A DNA stretch of 26,824 nt from Chloroflexota bacterium (GTDB taxonomy: Bacteria; Chloroflexota; Limnocylindria; QHBO01), in NCBI GenBank assembly GCA_013694645.1, contig JACDBZ010000132.1:1-26824 (forward strand), in the 5' to 3' direction. Positions 1-8,502 of this stretch are shown in pieces. Below the pieces are notes generated by a model, which worked only from the letters and a program-made list of their open reading frames with translations, searched no databases and was not told where the DNA came from. Numbering within the stretch: position 1 is the stretch's first letter; each line of letters begins with the position of its first letter. The translations under genes and the position numbers were made by a program.

Positions 1-1
1 G

Positions 2-2407
2 AGCTGGGTGAGCGCAGGCTCGAAGGTCCGGGTGGCGCGTGACGCCGAGGTCCTCCGCGAGGCACATGGGCAGGAGCTGGTCGGCCTGGCATACCACGGC
101 CCCTTCGACGAGCTTCCGATCGCGGCGGCGGTGGAGCACCGCGTCATTCCGTGGGACGAGGTATCCGATGCCGAGGGAACCGGGATCGTGCACATCGCCC
201 CTGGCTGCGGCCAGGAGGACTTCGCCCTCGCGAAGGTGCATGACCTTCCCGTTCTCGACCCGATCGATCAGTTCGGGATCTTCGGCGATGGCTACGGATG
301 GCAGACCGGAAGGTACGCGGGCGCAACCGAGGATGCGGGCGTTGACCTCGCCCGCGATGTCGCCGCGGACCTGGACAGCAAGGGCCTCCTCGTGGCGAAA
401 GAGAGCTACCTGCACAGCTATCCGGTCTGCTGGCGCTGCGGCACGCAGCTCCTCTTCAGGCTGGTCGACGAGTGGTTCATCTCGATGGATCCACTGCGCG
501 AGCCGATCAGCGCCTCGACACGGTCCATGGACTGGCTCCCGGAGGGGATCGGTCTCAGGGAGCGCGAGCTCGACTGGCTGCGCAACATGGACGATTGGAT
601 GATCAGCAAGAAGCGCTATTACGGGCTGGCACTTCCGATCTGGGAGTGCGGCGACTGCGAGGGCTGGGAGGTCATCGGCTCGAAGGATGAGCTGCGCGAG
701 CGAGCGATCGCGGGCTGGGACGCGTTCGACGGCCATTCCCCGCATCGGCCGTGGGTCGATGCGGTCGAGATCACCTGCCCCTCGTGCGGCGGCGTGTCGC
801 GCCGGACCACGGACGTCGGCAATCCATGGCTGGACGCCGGCATCGTCGGCCTCTCCACGCTGAAGTGGAATTCGGATCGCGAGTACTGGAAGGAGTGGTA
901 TCCCGCCAACCTGGTCACGGAGTCGTTTCCCGGCCAGTTCCGCAACTGGTTCTACGCCCTCCTCACGATGAGCACGGTGATGACCGGAGAGGCCCCGTCA
1001 CGCGCGCTGTTCGCCTATGCACTGATGCGCGACGAGCATGGCGAGGAGATGCACAAGTCGAAGGGCAACTCGATCGCGTTCGAGGATGCGGCCGATCAGA
1101 TCGGTGCGGACGTCATGCGCTGGATGTTCGCGGCGGCGAACCCCGCCACGAATATCAACTTTGGGTACGGGCCGGGGCACGAGGTGGTGCGTCGCTTCCT
1201 CCTGCCGCTCTGGAACACCTACGGGTTCTTCGTCACGTACGCACGGCTCGACGGCTGGACGCCGGAACAGACCGAAGGCGTGGACGCGGTACGCACCCTG
1301 CTCGACCGATGGGTTCTGTCGCGGCTGGACTCGCTCGTCGGCGGGGTGCGCGAGGGGCTCGACCGCTATGAGCCGATGGGGGCGGCTCGCGTGATCGAGG
1401 CATTCGTCGGTGACCTGACCAACTGGAACGTGCGACGGAATCGACGCCGGTTCTGGAAGGGCGAGCTCGATGCCGACAAGCGAGCTGCATACGCGACGCT
1501 CCACGAGGTGCTCGCGACGCTCACCCGGCTGCTCGCCCCGTTCGCGCCGCATGTCGCGGACGCGATCTGGGAGAATCTCGTCGTCACGGTCACTCCCGAC
1601 GCGCCCGACAGCGTGCACCTGGCGGATTTCCCGGAGCGCGTGGCAGGTCGTGCCGACCGGTCGGTGGACGCGGCGGTTGATCTCGCTCGTCGCACCGTGG
1701 CCCTCGGACGCGCGGCGCGCTCGGCTTCGGCGGTGCGGACGCGGCAGCCGCTGCGAACGGTCCGGGTCAAGCTGCCGGCAGGCAGCGACGGCTTCGGGGC
1801 CGATGAGGCGATCGAGGCCGACCTGCGGCAGCAGATTCGCGAGGAGCTCAACGTCCGCGAGATCGAGCTCATCCCCGATGAATCGGAGATGGTCGAGCGC
1901 ACGCTCTATCCGCTTCTGCCGGTGATCGGTCCCCGGCATGGCGCGGCGGTGGGCACGATCATGGCCGGCGTGCGCTCGGGCACCTGGCGCATCAACGACG
2001 ACGGCACTGCGACCGTCGGGGAGGTGACGCTCCAGCCCGACGAGTTCCAGCTAACGGCCCGGGGGCGGCCGGGCCACGAGGTGGCGGAGGACGGCGACCT
2101 GCTTGTCGGGCTCGACACCACGCTGGACGACGAGCTCGCCGCCGAGGGCATGGCACGCGAGGTTGCCCACCGACTCCAGGCCATGCGCAAGGCGGCAGGC
2201 TATGAGATCAGCGACCGGGTGCGGGTTGCGATCGCGGCCGCTCCGGAGATCGCCGAGCGCCTGCTGCCTCACCGCGCGTGGCTGGCGGACGAGCTGCTGG
2301 CGACCTCCGTGGAGCTCGAGACCGACGGGGTGCTTTCCGACTCTGACGCCGACGAGGCGCTCGAAGTCGACGGCTTCATCCTGCGCCTCTCGGTTGGCCG
2401 CTCCTGA
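2..2407 (+). CDS. ileS: Isoleucyl-tRNA synthetase, C-terminal ~800 residues (5' truncated)
   Basis: Cytoplasmic class I synthetase that charges tRNA-Ile and hydrolyses mischarged Val-tRNA. The reading frame is open to the window edge, so the GTG at base 8 is internal and roughly the first 200-250 residues, including the HIGH motif, lie outside. Visible parts in order: the end of the CP1 editing domain (GTGIVHIAPGCGQEDF near 176-223), CWRC near 430, the catalytic-domain motif DDWMISKKRYYG near 590-625, two CxxC pairs near 650 and 778 that look zinc-binding, a KMSKS-position motif reading EMHKS at 1046-1060, the anticodon-binding motif NWNVRRNRRRFW near 1420-1455, and a DUF5915-like tail. The NWNVRRNRRRFW motif and the tail match the eukaryote-like IleS2 group, which is known for mupirocin tolerance; that subtype is inferred from motifs only. 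The next gene begins 28 nt after the TGA. Confidence 0.96.
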   Translation, partial: SWVSAGSKVRVARDAEVLREAHGQELVGLAYHGPFDELPIAAAVEHRVIPWDEVSDAEGTGIVHIAPGCGQEDFALAKVHDLPVLDPIDQFGIFGDGYGWQTGRYAGATEDAGVDLARDVAADLDSKGLLVAKESYLHSYPVCWRCGTQLLFRLVDEWFISMDPLREPISASTRSMDWLPEGIGLRERELDWLRNMDDWMISKKRYYGLALPIWECGDCEGWEVIGSKDELRERAIAGWDAFDGHSPHRPWVDAVEITCPSCGGVSRRTTDVGNPWLDAGIVGLSTLKWNSDREYWKEWYPANLVTESFPGQFRNWFYALLTMSTVMTGEAPSRALFAYALMRDEHGEEMHKSKGNSIAFEDAADQIGADVMRWMFAAANPATNINFGYGPGHEVVRRFLLPLWNTYGFFVTYARLDGWTPEQTEGVDAVRTLLDRWVLSRLDSLVGGVREGLDRYEPMGAARVIEAFVGDLTNWNVRRNRRRFWKGELDADKRAAYATLHEVLATLTRLLAPFAPHVADAIWENLVVTVTPDAPDSVHLADFPERVAGRADRSVDAAVDLARRTVALGRAARSASAVRTRQPLRTVRVKLPAGSDGFGADEAIEADLRQQIREELNVREIELIPDESEMVERTLYPLLPVIGPRHGAAVGTIMAGVRSGTWRINDDGTATVGEVTLQPDEFQLTARGRPGHEVAEDGDLLVGLDTTLDDELAAEGMAREVAHRLQAMRKAAGYEISDRVRVAIAAAPEIAERLLPHRAWLADELLATSVELETDGVLSDSDADEALEVDGFILRLSVGRS

Positions 2408-2423
2408 TCGGCTGCCGGTCGGC

Positions 2424-2429
2424 TAGAGT
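2424..2429 (+). promoter_or_regulatory. -10-like TAGAGT just before lspA
   Basis: TAGAGT ends six bases before the GTG of lspA, the distance expected if transcription begins at the start codon (leaderless mRNA). No recognisable -35 hexamer lies 17 nt upstream, and no Shine-Dalgarno precedes the GTG. This is inference from spacing and could be chance. Confidence 0.35.
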
Positions 2430-2435
2430 GGATTC

Positions 2436-2948
2436 GTGGAGGCCGGGTCCGACCGAGAGGCATCGCTGAGGCCCGTGCTCGTGCTGGCGGGCACGGCGCT
2501 CGTGCTGTACGCCGCGGACCAGGTCACCAAGGCGCTCGTGGTGGCGAACGTGGCACTCGGTGATCGTCATGACGTGATCGGCGATCTTGCCCAGCTCTGG
2601 CACGTTCGCAACGACGGCGCCGCCTTCAGCATCCTGCCAGGCGCCACCTGGCTGTTCGTGCCGGTCACACTCGTCGCGATCGGGATGGTCGTCTATTTTC
2701 ATCGGACCCTCGTCGGCCGTGGCCCGTGGGTCCAGGTCGTCCTGGGGGCGATCCTGGCCGGCGCGCTCGGCAACCTGACCGACCGCCTGCGACTCGGCTA
2801 TGTCATCGACTTCGTCAGCCTCGGGTTCGGTGATACGCGCTTCCCGACCTTCAACGTCGCCGATTCGGCCGTGGTGCTGGGGATCGGCGCGCTCGTCGCG
2901 TACCTGACCTTCGTGGAGCAGCCCCGAGCGGCCGAGACCGCGAGATGA
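2436..2948 (+). CDS. lspA: Lipoprotein signal peptidase (signal peptidase II)
   Basis: Membrane aspartyl protease that removes the signal peptide of diacylglyceryl-modified prolipoproteins. The 170-residue length is normal. Hydrophobic segments lie near residues 12-29, 70-88, 98-112 and 142-160. Family motifs are present: DQVTK (28-32), NDGAAFSI (59-66), NLTDR (113-117), then the two catalytic aspartates D125 (in YVIDF) and D143 (in FNVADS). The GTG start at 2436 leaves a short hydrophilic N-terminus before the first membrane helix, as expected. The stop overlaps the rluD start as ATGA, so the two are probably translationally coupled. A plausible client in this window is the lipoprotein at 11040-12662. 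Confidence 0.96.
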   Translation: MEAGSDREASLRPVLVLAGTALVLYAADQVTKALVVANVALGDRHDVIGDLAQLWHVRNDGAAFSILPGATWLFVPVTLVAIGMVVYFHRTLVGRGPWVQVVLGAILAGALGNLTDRLRLGYVIDFVSLGFGDTRFPTFNVADSAVVLGIGALVAYLTFVEQPRAAETAR

Positions 2949-3919
2949 GCAGTCAGGTGGAGAGCGAGGCCGTCGAGGGGCTCGCGCCGGCCGGACGCGT
3001 GGATCTCGCGGTGTCGGCGGTGGGCAGGATCAGCCGCGCGCACGCGCAACGCCTCATCGGCGACGGCCGGGCGCTGGTCGACGGTGCGCGTCGACGTTCG
3101 AGCGACCGCCTCCTTGGCGGAGAACGGGTGAGCGTCGAGCTGAGCGCTCCTCCCGACGAGACGCTGGAGCCGGAGTCGATCCCGTTCGGGGTGGCGTACG
3201 AGGACGAGACGATGCTCATCGTCGACAAGCCCGCGGGCCTCGTCGTCCATCCGTCAGCGGGGCACCGCAGCGGGACCCTCGTCAACGCTCTGCTCGGATG
3301 GGCGCGGGACCGTGGTCAGGCACTCGGCTCGGTCGCCGGCGTCGGTCGTCCCGGGATCGTGCATCGGCTCGACAAGGAGACCAGCGGGCTGATCGTGGTC
3401 GCCAAGAACGACCTTGCCCAGGCCAGCCTCATGCGCCAGTTCGGCGATCGAAGCATCGAGAAGGAGTACCTGGCGCTCGTGCGAGGCGAGTCGCCGTCGC
3501 CGCGCGGCCGGGTGGAGGCGCCGATCGGGCGCGACCGGCGTGACCGCCAGCGCATGGCGGTCGTGGCCGGCGGCCGTGAATCCACCACCGAATACGAGGT
3601 GCTCGCGGCGGGCTCCGGCTACACGCTGCTCGCGCTGCGCCCACTCACCGGACGAACGCACCAGATTCGCGCACATCTGACCTACCTCGGACTCCCGATC
3701 GCCGGTGACCTGCGCTATGGCGGAGGAGAGGGCCCCGGCGGCCTGGGTCGCCAGTTCCTGCACGCGGCCCGGCTGGGACTGGAGCGGCCGCTCGACGGGC
3801 GACGTCTCCGCGCCTGGAGCGAGCTGCCGGCCGACCTGGCTGCCTGCCTCGCTCTCTCGGGTGTGACCGTCGCCAGCGGCCGGCTGCCCGAGGGCATGGG
3901 AGCCACTGTCGAACCATGA
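2945..3919 (+). CDS. rluD: Large-subunit pseudouridine synthase, RluD family
   Basis: Converts uridines to pseudouridine in 23S rRNA; the RluD type acts on helix 69. The 324 residues comprise an S4 RNA-binding domain (about 17-68, with RISRAHAQRLIGDGRALVDG) and a pseudouridine synthase catalytic domain (about 85-300). The catalytic motif HRLDKETSG spans 140-148 with the nucleophile D143. The later motifs GRTHQIRAHL and LPIAGD are also present. RluD is favoured over RluC or RluA because of the lspA-rluD order and the S4 domain, but exact target positions cannot be read from sequence. It overlaps lspA (ATGA) and gmk (ATGA) by four bases each, making one translational unit. Confidence 0.93.
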   Translation: MSSQVESEAVEGLAPAGRVDLAVSAVGRISRAHAQRLIGDGRALVDGARRRSSDRLLGGERVSVELSAPPDETLEPESIPFGVAYEDETMLIVDKPAGLVVHPSAGHRSGTLVNALLGWARDRGQALGSVAGVGRPGIVHRLDKETSGLIVVAKNDLAQASLMRQFGDRSIEKEYLALVRGESPSPRGRVEAPIGRDRRDRQRMAVVAGGRESTTEYEVLAAGSGYTLLALRPLTGRTHQIRAHLTYLGLPIAGDLRYGGGEGPGGLGRQFLHAARLGLERPLDGRRLRAWSELPADLAACLALSGVTVASGRLPEGMGATVEP

Positions 3920-4554
3920 GCAGCGCCGAGACACGAAATGATGCGCAGAAGCGAATGACATTTCCGAACCCGCTGCTCGTCGTGGTGTCGGGTCCATCCG
4001 GGGTCGGGAAGAGCACCATCGTCGCCGAGCTGGCCCGCCACCATCCCCAGGTCGTGCCGATCGTGACGGCGACGACGCGCACGCGTCGCCGTGGCGAGGT
4101 GCACGGCGTGCACTACCACTTCCTGCAGCACGACGATTTCGTCACCCTCCGGGATGCAGGTGGACTTCTGGAGTGGGCCGAGGTGCACGGCAATCTGTAC
4201 GGCACGCCGATCGACCAGGTGCGCGGCATCCTGGCCGCCGGTCGCGACGCCATCCTGACCATCGATCCGCAGGGTGCACGCCAGGTTCGGGCCACCGTCC
4301 CGGATGCATTGCTCGTCTTCGTGAAGCCTCCGTCCATGGCGGACCTCGCCAGGCGGCTGCGCAAGCGGGGGAGCGAGTCCAGCGAGTCCCTCGCGCGGCG
4401 GCGGCGTGACGCCGAGCGTTGGATGGCCGACACCGACGACTATGACCACGTCGTCGTCAACGAAACAGGCCATGCGGAGGAAGCCGCCGAGCTGATCTGG
4501 AAGATCATCCAGGCAGAGGCACGCCGCGAACCACCGCGCCGCCTTCGGGTCTGA
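3916..4554 (+). CDS. gmk: Guanylate kinase
   Basis: Phosphorylates GMP or dGMP to the diphosphate with ATP, a step needed for GTP supply. The 212-residue protein has the P-loop GPSGVGKS at 26-33, the GMP-binding stretch TTRTRRRGEVHG followed by YHF, the motif EWAEVHGNLYGTP, and IDPQGA. The usual proline of TTRxPRxGE is arginine here. The ATG at 3916 overlaps the rluD stop. It gives an N-terminal extension of about 14 residues, so ATG 3955 (M14) is an alternative start closer to the usual family length. It sits in the lspA-rluD-gmk-priA run. Confidence 0.95.
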   Translation: MSSAETRNDAQKRMTFPNPLLVVVSGPSGVGKSTIVAELARHHPQVVPIVTATTRTRRRGEVHGVHYHFLQHDDFVTLRDAGGLLEWAEVHGNLYGTPIDQVRGILAAGRDAILTIDPQGARQVRATVPDALLVFVKPPSMADLARRLRKRGSESSESLARRRRDAERWMADTDDYDHVVVNETGHAEEAAELIWKIIQAEARREPPRRLRV

Positions 4555-4564
4555 GGCGCTCGCC

Positions 4565-6922
4565 ATGACACCGGCGCGTCGCGCCGTGCGCGTGGCCGTC
4601 GACGCGCTCGCCGATCGGCCTGAGCGGACGTTCAGCTACCTCGTTCCCACCGGGCTGGAGATCCCGGCCCCGGGCTCGCTGGTGCTGGTCCCCTACGGTC
4701 GCCGCCTTGCGCTCGGGTACGTGCTGACCAGTGAGGCCGACGCGCTCGACGGTGACCTCAGGCCCATCGAGGCTGTCGTCTCGCGGCCGATGCTGACGAT
4801 GGACCTGCTCACCGTGGCCGAGGGGATCGCTGCGTATTACCGGGCTCCGATCGGCACCACGCTGGCCGCGATGCTCCCGCCCGGCCTTGAATCGCGGCTT
4901 TCGCGTCGCTGGGAGGTCCTCGACCCCTCGGGTCTGCCCGCCGGCGTGAAAGAGGCAACGGACGCCGACGGGCGCCTGTCGGATGCGACGCTCATGCGCT
5001 TCGCGCCACGCCGCGGACGCACGGCCTGGCTCGAGCGCATGCGTCGGAACGGTGCCCTTCGCTCCGAGTGGTCACTTCGCGCCGCCGGTGTGAATCCTCG
5101 GCGTGTGCGCGTGCTGCGGCCCCTGGCCGGCGAGACTCAGCCGACGCGGCGCGCTCCCGTGCAACGAGCCCTTCTCGACGCACTTGGTGGGGAGGAGCGG
5201 ACGATGGCGGAGCTGGCCATCGCGCTCGAGACGGAGCCGTCGGCCCTGCTCGCTCCTGCCCGCCGGCTCGTCGCGCTCGGCCGGGCGGAGCTCGGCTGGC
5301 GGACCGTCGAGCGCAGCCCGCTCGCTCATCGAGCCGAGACACCCGACCTGCGCCACGAGCTCTCGGACGAGCAGCGCGGGGCGCTCGACGCGATCGGTGC
5401 CCTGCCGCCGGGAGGCGAGCTTCTCCTCCAGGGCGTCGCGGCCTCCGGCAAGACGGACGTCTACCTGGCGGCCACGCTCGAGGTGCTCGGATCCGGACAG
5501 GACGTCATCGTCATGGTCCCGGAGATGAGCCTGGTCCCGCAGATCGCGGATCGTCTCCGTGCGCTGATCGGCGACGAGCTGGCCGTGCTGCATTCGGGGC
5601 TCTCGGCGGGGGAGCGGCACGATGAGTGGTGGCGAGTGCTGCGCGGCGAGGTTCATGTCGTCATCGGGACGCGTACGGCCGCGTTTGCGCCGCTCTCGCG
5701 CCTCGGGCTGATCGTCGTCGACGAAGAGCACGACGGTGGCTACAAGTCAGACCGCACGCCGCGCTACGACGCGCGCTGGGTCGCGCGCCGGCGGGCGGCG
5801 ATCGGGGGAGCCCGCATCATCCTCGGCAGCGCCACGCCGGATCTCGTCAGCCTTGCCCGCGTACGGGGTGGCCATGCGGCTCACGCGCACCTGGCCGAGC
5901 GTCGCGTGGGTTCCACGCCTGCCATCGAGATCGTCGACCTGCGGGCCGAGCTCGCCGGCGGCAACCGGTCCATCTTCGCGGGGGTCCTGGGCGATGCGCT
6001 GGGTGCGCTTCGACGAGGGAGCGAGCAGGCTGTCCTGCTGCTCAATCGGCGTGGTGCCGCCACGTTCATCCTGTGCCGCGATTGCGGCGAGAGCCTGCGC
6101 TGCCCCGACTGCGAGCTGCCGTTCGTCTACCACCTCGACGGCGCGACGCTCCGCTGTCACCATTGCGGGCGATCCGCCGCTCCGACCGAGAAATGCCCGA
6201 GCTGCGGCAGCGGAAGGATCCGCTACTTCGGCGCCGGCACGCAGCGTGTCGAAGCGGAGCTCCGCGCGCGATTTCCCGGCCTGCGCATCGGACGGCTCGA
6301 TTCCGACGCCCTCAGCGCCCGACGCGGCTTCGAGACGATCTATGACGACTTCCGCGAAGGGCGGACCGATGTGCTGGTCGGCACGCAGCTGGCCGCCAAG
6401 GGGCTGGATCTGCCGTCAGTGACCCTCGCGGCCGTGATCGCGGCCGACGTCACCCTCAACCTGCCGGATTACCGGGCCGCCGAGCGGACGTTCCAGTTGC
6501 TGGCGCAGGTTGCCGGGCGCGCCGGTCGGGGACCGATGCCGGGGCGCGTCATCATCCAGACGTATGCGCCGGGTCATTACGCGGTGAAGGCGGCGGCCGC
6601 TCTTGACGTCGACGGCTTTGCGGATGAGGAGCTTCTTCGACGTCGACTTCTCGGCTACCCTCCCTTCAGCGTGCTCGCCAGGCTGCTGGTGGCCGATGCC
6701 GACCGCGCCCGGGCCGAGGAGCGCGGGCGACAGGCGGCTACGGCTGTTGCCGTCCCCGGCGCCGAGGTGCTCGGGCCACTGCCGTCGTACGTGGTGCGCC
6801 GCGCCGGACGCTACCGGATGCAGGTCGTCATCCGCGCGCCGGATGCCGAGACGCGTGCCGCCGCATTGGAGCGCGTGCCTCCCGGAATCGCGATCGACGT
6901 GGATCCCGAGTCTCTCCTGTGA
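4565..6922 (+). CDS. priA: Primosomal protein N', replication-restart helicase
   Basis: 3'-5' DNA helicase that recognises stalled forks and D-loops and reloads the replisome. The 785-residue protein has an N-terminal 3'-end-binding domain (about 8-105), a winged-helix region, a helicase core with Walker A GVAASGKT at 290-297 and DEEH at 386-389, and a zinc insert with eight cysteines (C504, C507, C513, C516, C531, C534, C544, C547). Helicase lobe 2 carries GTQLAAKGLDLPSVT and QVAGRAGR (648-655). All signature elements look intact. It starts 10 nt after gmk. Guanylate kinase followed by priA, def and fmt is a common bacterial arrangement; the usual rpoZ and coaBC between gmk and priA are missing here. 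Confidence 0.96.
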   Translation: MTPARRAVRVAVDALADRPERTFSYLVPTGLEIPAPGSLVLVPYGRRLALGYVLTSEADALDGDLRPIEAVVSRPMLTMDLLTVAEGIAAYYRAPIGTTLAAMLPPGLESRLSRRWEVLDPSGLPAGVKEATDADGRLSDATLMRFAPRRGRTAWLERMRRNGALRSEWSLRAAGVNPRRVRVLRPLAGETQPTRRAPVQRALLDALGGEERTMAELAIALETEPSALLAPARRLVALGRAELGWRTVERSPLAHRAETPDLRHELSDEQRGALDAIGALPPGGELLLQGVAASGKTDVYLAATLEVLGSGQDVIVMVPEMSLVPQIADRLRALIGDELAVLHSGLSAGERHDEWWRVLRGEVHVVIGTRTAAFAPLSRLGLIVVDEEHDGGYKSDRTPRYDARWVARRRAAIGGARIILGSATPDLVSLARVRGGHAAHAHLAERRVGSTPAIEIVDLRAELAGGNRSIFAGVLGDALGALRRGSEQAVLLLNRRGAATFILCRDCGESLRCPDCELPFVYHLDGATLRCHHCGRSAAPTEKCPSCGSGRIRYFGAGTQRVEAELRARFPGLRIGRLDSDALSARRGFETIYDDFREGRTDVLVGTQLAAKGLDLPSVTLAAVIAADVTLNLPDYRAAERTFQLLAQVAGRAGRGPMPGRVIIQTYAPGHYAVKAAAALDVDGFADEELLRRRLLGYPPFSVLARLLVADADRARAEERGRQAATAVAVPGAEVLGPLPSYVVRRAGRYRMQVVIRAPDAETRAAALERVPPGIAIDVDPESLL

Positions 6923-6927
6923 ATCGG

Positions 6928-6933
6928 TACAAT
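6928..6933 (+). promoter_or_regulatory. -10-like TACAAT before def
   Basis: TACAAT lies just after the priA stop and ends 10 nt before the preferred ATG of def at 6944. Transcription would begin about 4 nt before the start codon. No clear -35 element is seen and no Shine-Dalgarno is present. An internal promoter giving a near-leaderless def-fmt transcript is the inference. Confidence 0.38.
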
Positions 6934-6943
6934 GCGCAGCGCC

Positions 6944-7450
6944 ATGGCCATCCGCCGCATCCTCCCTGCCGGGGAGCCGATCCTGCGCGAGCGCACGAAG
7001 CGTGTCTCGACCTTCGACGCCAGCCTCCATCGGCTGCTCGACGACATGCTCGAGACGATGCGCGCCGCGCCCGGTGTGGGGCTCGCGGCCAACCAGATCG
7101 GTATCCCGCTCCAGGTCGCCATCATCGAGATCGATGAGCGCATCACAGAGCTCGTGAACCCGCAGATCATCAAGGTCTCGGGCGAGCAGGTGGACTGGGA
7201 GGGCTGCCTGTCGATCCCCGGATACGTTGCCGAGGTCGTTCGACACGACAAGGTGGCTGTCAAGGCGCGGGACCGTCATGGGAGAGAATTCCGCGTCAAG
7301 GGTACCGACCTCTTCTCCCGCGCGCTTCAGCACGAGATCGATCATCTGAACGGGAATCTCTACATCGACCACCTCGAAACGGTCGACGAGCTGGTGCGGG
7401 TCGGTGACGCCTCCGAGCGGGTCGCGGAAGAAGCCGCCGCCGGGATCTAG
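6944..7450 (+). CDS. def: Peptide deformylase
   Basis: Metal-dependent enzyme that removes the formyl group from nascent N-terminal formyl-Met. All three family motifs are present in the 168-residue form: GVGLAANQIG (44-53), EGCLS (86-90, metal ligand C88) and QHEIDH (129-134, ligands H130 and H134, general base E131). ATG 6944 is chosen because the protein then opens with the usual MAIRRIL-type N-terminus. An ATG at 6932, four codons upstream, overlaps the TACAAT hexamer and is less likely. The stop and the fmt start share one base (TAGTG). Def and Fmt act on opposite ends of the same formyl-Met cycle, which explains the pairing. Confidence 0.95.
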   Translation: MAIRRILPAGEPILRERTKRVSTFDASLHRLLDDMLETMRAAPGVGLAANQIGIPLQVAIIEIDERITELVNPQIIKVSGEQVDWEGCLSIPGYVAEVVRHDKVAVKARDRHGREFRVKGTDLFSRALQHEIDHLNGNLYIDHLETVDELVRVGDASERVAEEAAAGI

Positions 7451-8415
7451 TGGCGGGTATCGGAAGGATCGCGTTTCTGGGCACGGGAGCATTCGGCGTC
7501 CCGCTGCTGTCGCGCGTGGTGGGGATGGCAGACGACCTCGTGGTCGTCAGCCAGCCGGATCGGCCCGCCGGCCGGCGTCTTCAGCTGCGCGCGACGCCGG
7601 TCACTGCCTTCGCGCGAGAGCACGGAATCCGGGTGCTGACGCCGCACCGTCTCCGCTCGGAAGAGTCACGTGAGGCCCTGCGGTCGTATGCCCCCGACGG
7701 CCTGATCCTCGTCGCCTATGGCCAGCTCGTGCCCCAGGGCATACTGGACGTCGCGAACCGACCGCCGCTCAACGTGCATCCGTCGCTGCTTCCCCGACAC
7801 CGGGGAGCTGCGCCCGTGGCCGGCACCATCCTGGCGGGTGACCGCGAGGGCGGCGTCACGCTGATGGTCATGACGGCCGAGCTCGACGCCGGGCCGGTCG
7901 TTCGACGCTGGCCCCTGTCGCTTGCCGGCCGCGAGACGACGCCGGAGCTCGAGGCGACGCTCGCAGACCTGGCCGCAGAGGTCGTGCCCGCGGAGCTCGA
8001 GCGCTGGGCGTCAGGGCCTGTCGAATCGGAACCACAGGATGCGGCCGCGGCAACGCATGTCCACCCGTTCGCGCGCGCCGACGGCTGGATCGACTGGCAG
8101 CGGCCGGCGATCGAGATCGATCGCCAGGTCCGTGCCCTGCAGCCGTGGCCCGGTGCCTGGACCTCGATCGACGGACGGCGAATCCACATCCGCCGTGCGC
8201 GTCCGGTCTCGGGCGTCGACAACGTCCCGGTCGGCTCCCTCCTTCCGGGGGAGACGCCCAGCGTGGCGTGCGGGATCGGCGGCCTCGCGCTCGAGATCGT
8301 ACAGCCCGAGGGCCGTTCCACGATGTCGGCCGATGCCTGGCGCCGTGGCCTCGGTCGCGAGCACGTCCTGCTCGGTACCCAACGATTGCCCGAGGGAATG
8401 CGCCAGCGGCCGTGA
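7450..8415 (+). CDS. fmt: Methionyl-tRNA formyltransferase
   Basis: Transfers a formyl group from 10-formyl-tetrahydrofolate to initiator Met-tRNA. The 321-residue protein has a Rossmann-like N-terminal domain starting FLGTGAFGVPLL, the folate-site region NVHPSLLPRHRGAAP (108-122) with catalytic N108 and H110, and D146 in ELDAGPV. The C-terminal tRNA-binding OB-fold domain (about 205-310) contains the expected VRALQPWPGAW. The start is GTG, one base overlapping the def stop, and the length is normal. The 87-nt gap after it contains the next promoter. Confidence 0.95.
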   Translation: MAGIGRIAFLGTGAFGVPLLSRVVGMADDLVVVSQPDRPAGRRLQLRATPVTAFAREHGIRVLTPHRLRSEESREALRSYAPDGLILVAYGQLVPQGILDVANRPPLNVHPSLLPRHRGAAPVAGTILAGDREGGVTLMVMTAELDAGPVVRRWPLSLAGRETTPELEATLADLAAEVVPAELERWASGPVESEPQDAAAATHVHPFARADGWIDWQRPAIEIDRQVRALQPWPGAWTSIDGRRIHIRRARPVSGVDNVPVGSLLPGETPSVACGIGGLALEIVQPEGRSTMSADAWRRGLGREHVLLGTQRLPEGMRQRP

Positions 8416-8465
8416 GCGTCCCCCGGCTCCCCTCGAGCCTCGGCGTCGATCGTGATCAGGTCGGA

Positions 8466-8471
8466 TATACT
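8466..8471 (+). promoter_or_regulatory. -10 TATACT for the peptidase-rlmN-rpe run
   Basis: TATACT in the 87-nt gap after fmt gives a predicted transcript start near 8478. It is followed by a good Shine-Dalgarno at 8487-8492. The expected -35 position (8443-8448) does not resemble TTGACA. This probably drives the downstream overlapping genes through the DUF4015 gene and perhaps dtd. Confidence 0.45.
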
Positions 8472-8486
8472 CGGCGCAGCCCTCAC

Positions 8487-8492
8487 GGAGGT
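8487..8492 (+). promoter_or_regulatory. Shine-Dalgarno GGAGGT deciding the peptidase start
   Basis: GGAGGT lies 10 nt before ATG 8503. It supports that ATG over an in-frame ATG at 8452, which lies upstream of the TATACT box and so would not be on this transcript. Confidence 0.6.
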
Positions 8493-8502
8493 GGGTAAGA
8501 AG

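Noticed and set aside
8..10. GTG 8 as the start of ileS
   Set aside because: The frame is open to the window edge and the HIGH-motif half of the enzyme is missing, so the real start is upstream.
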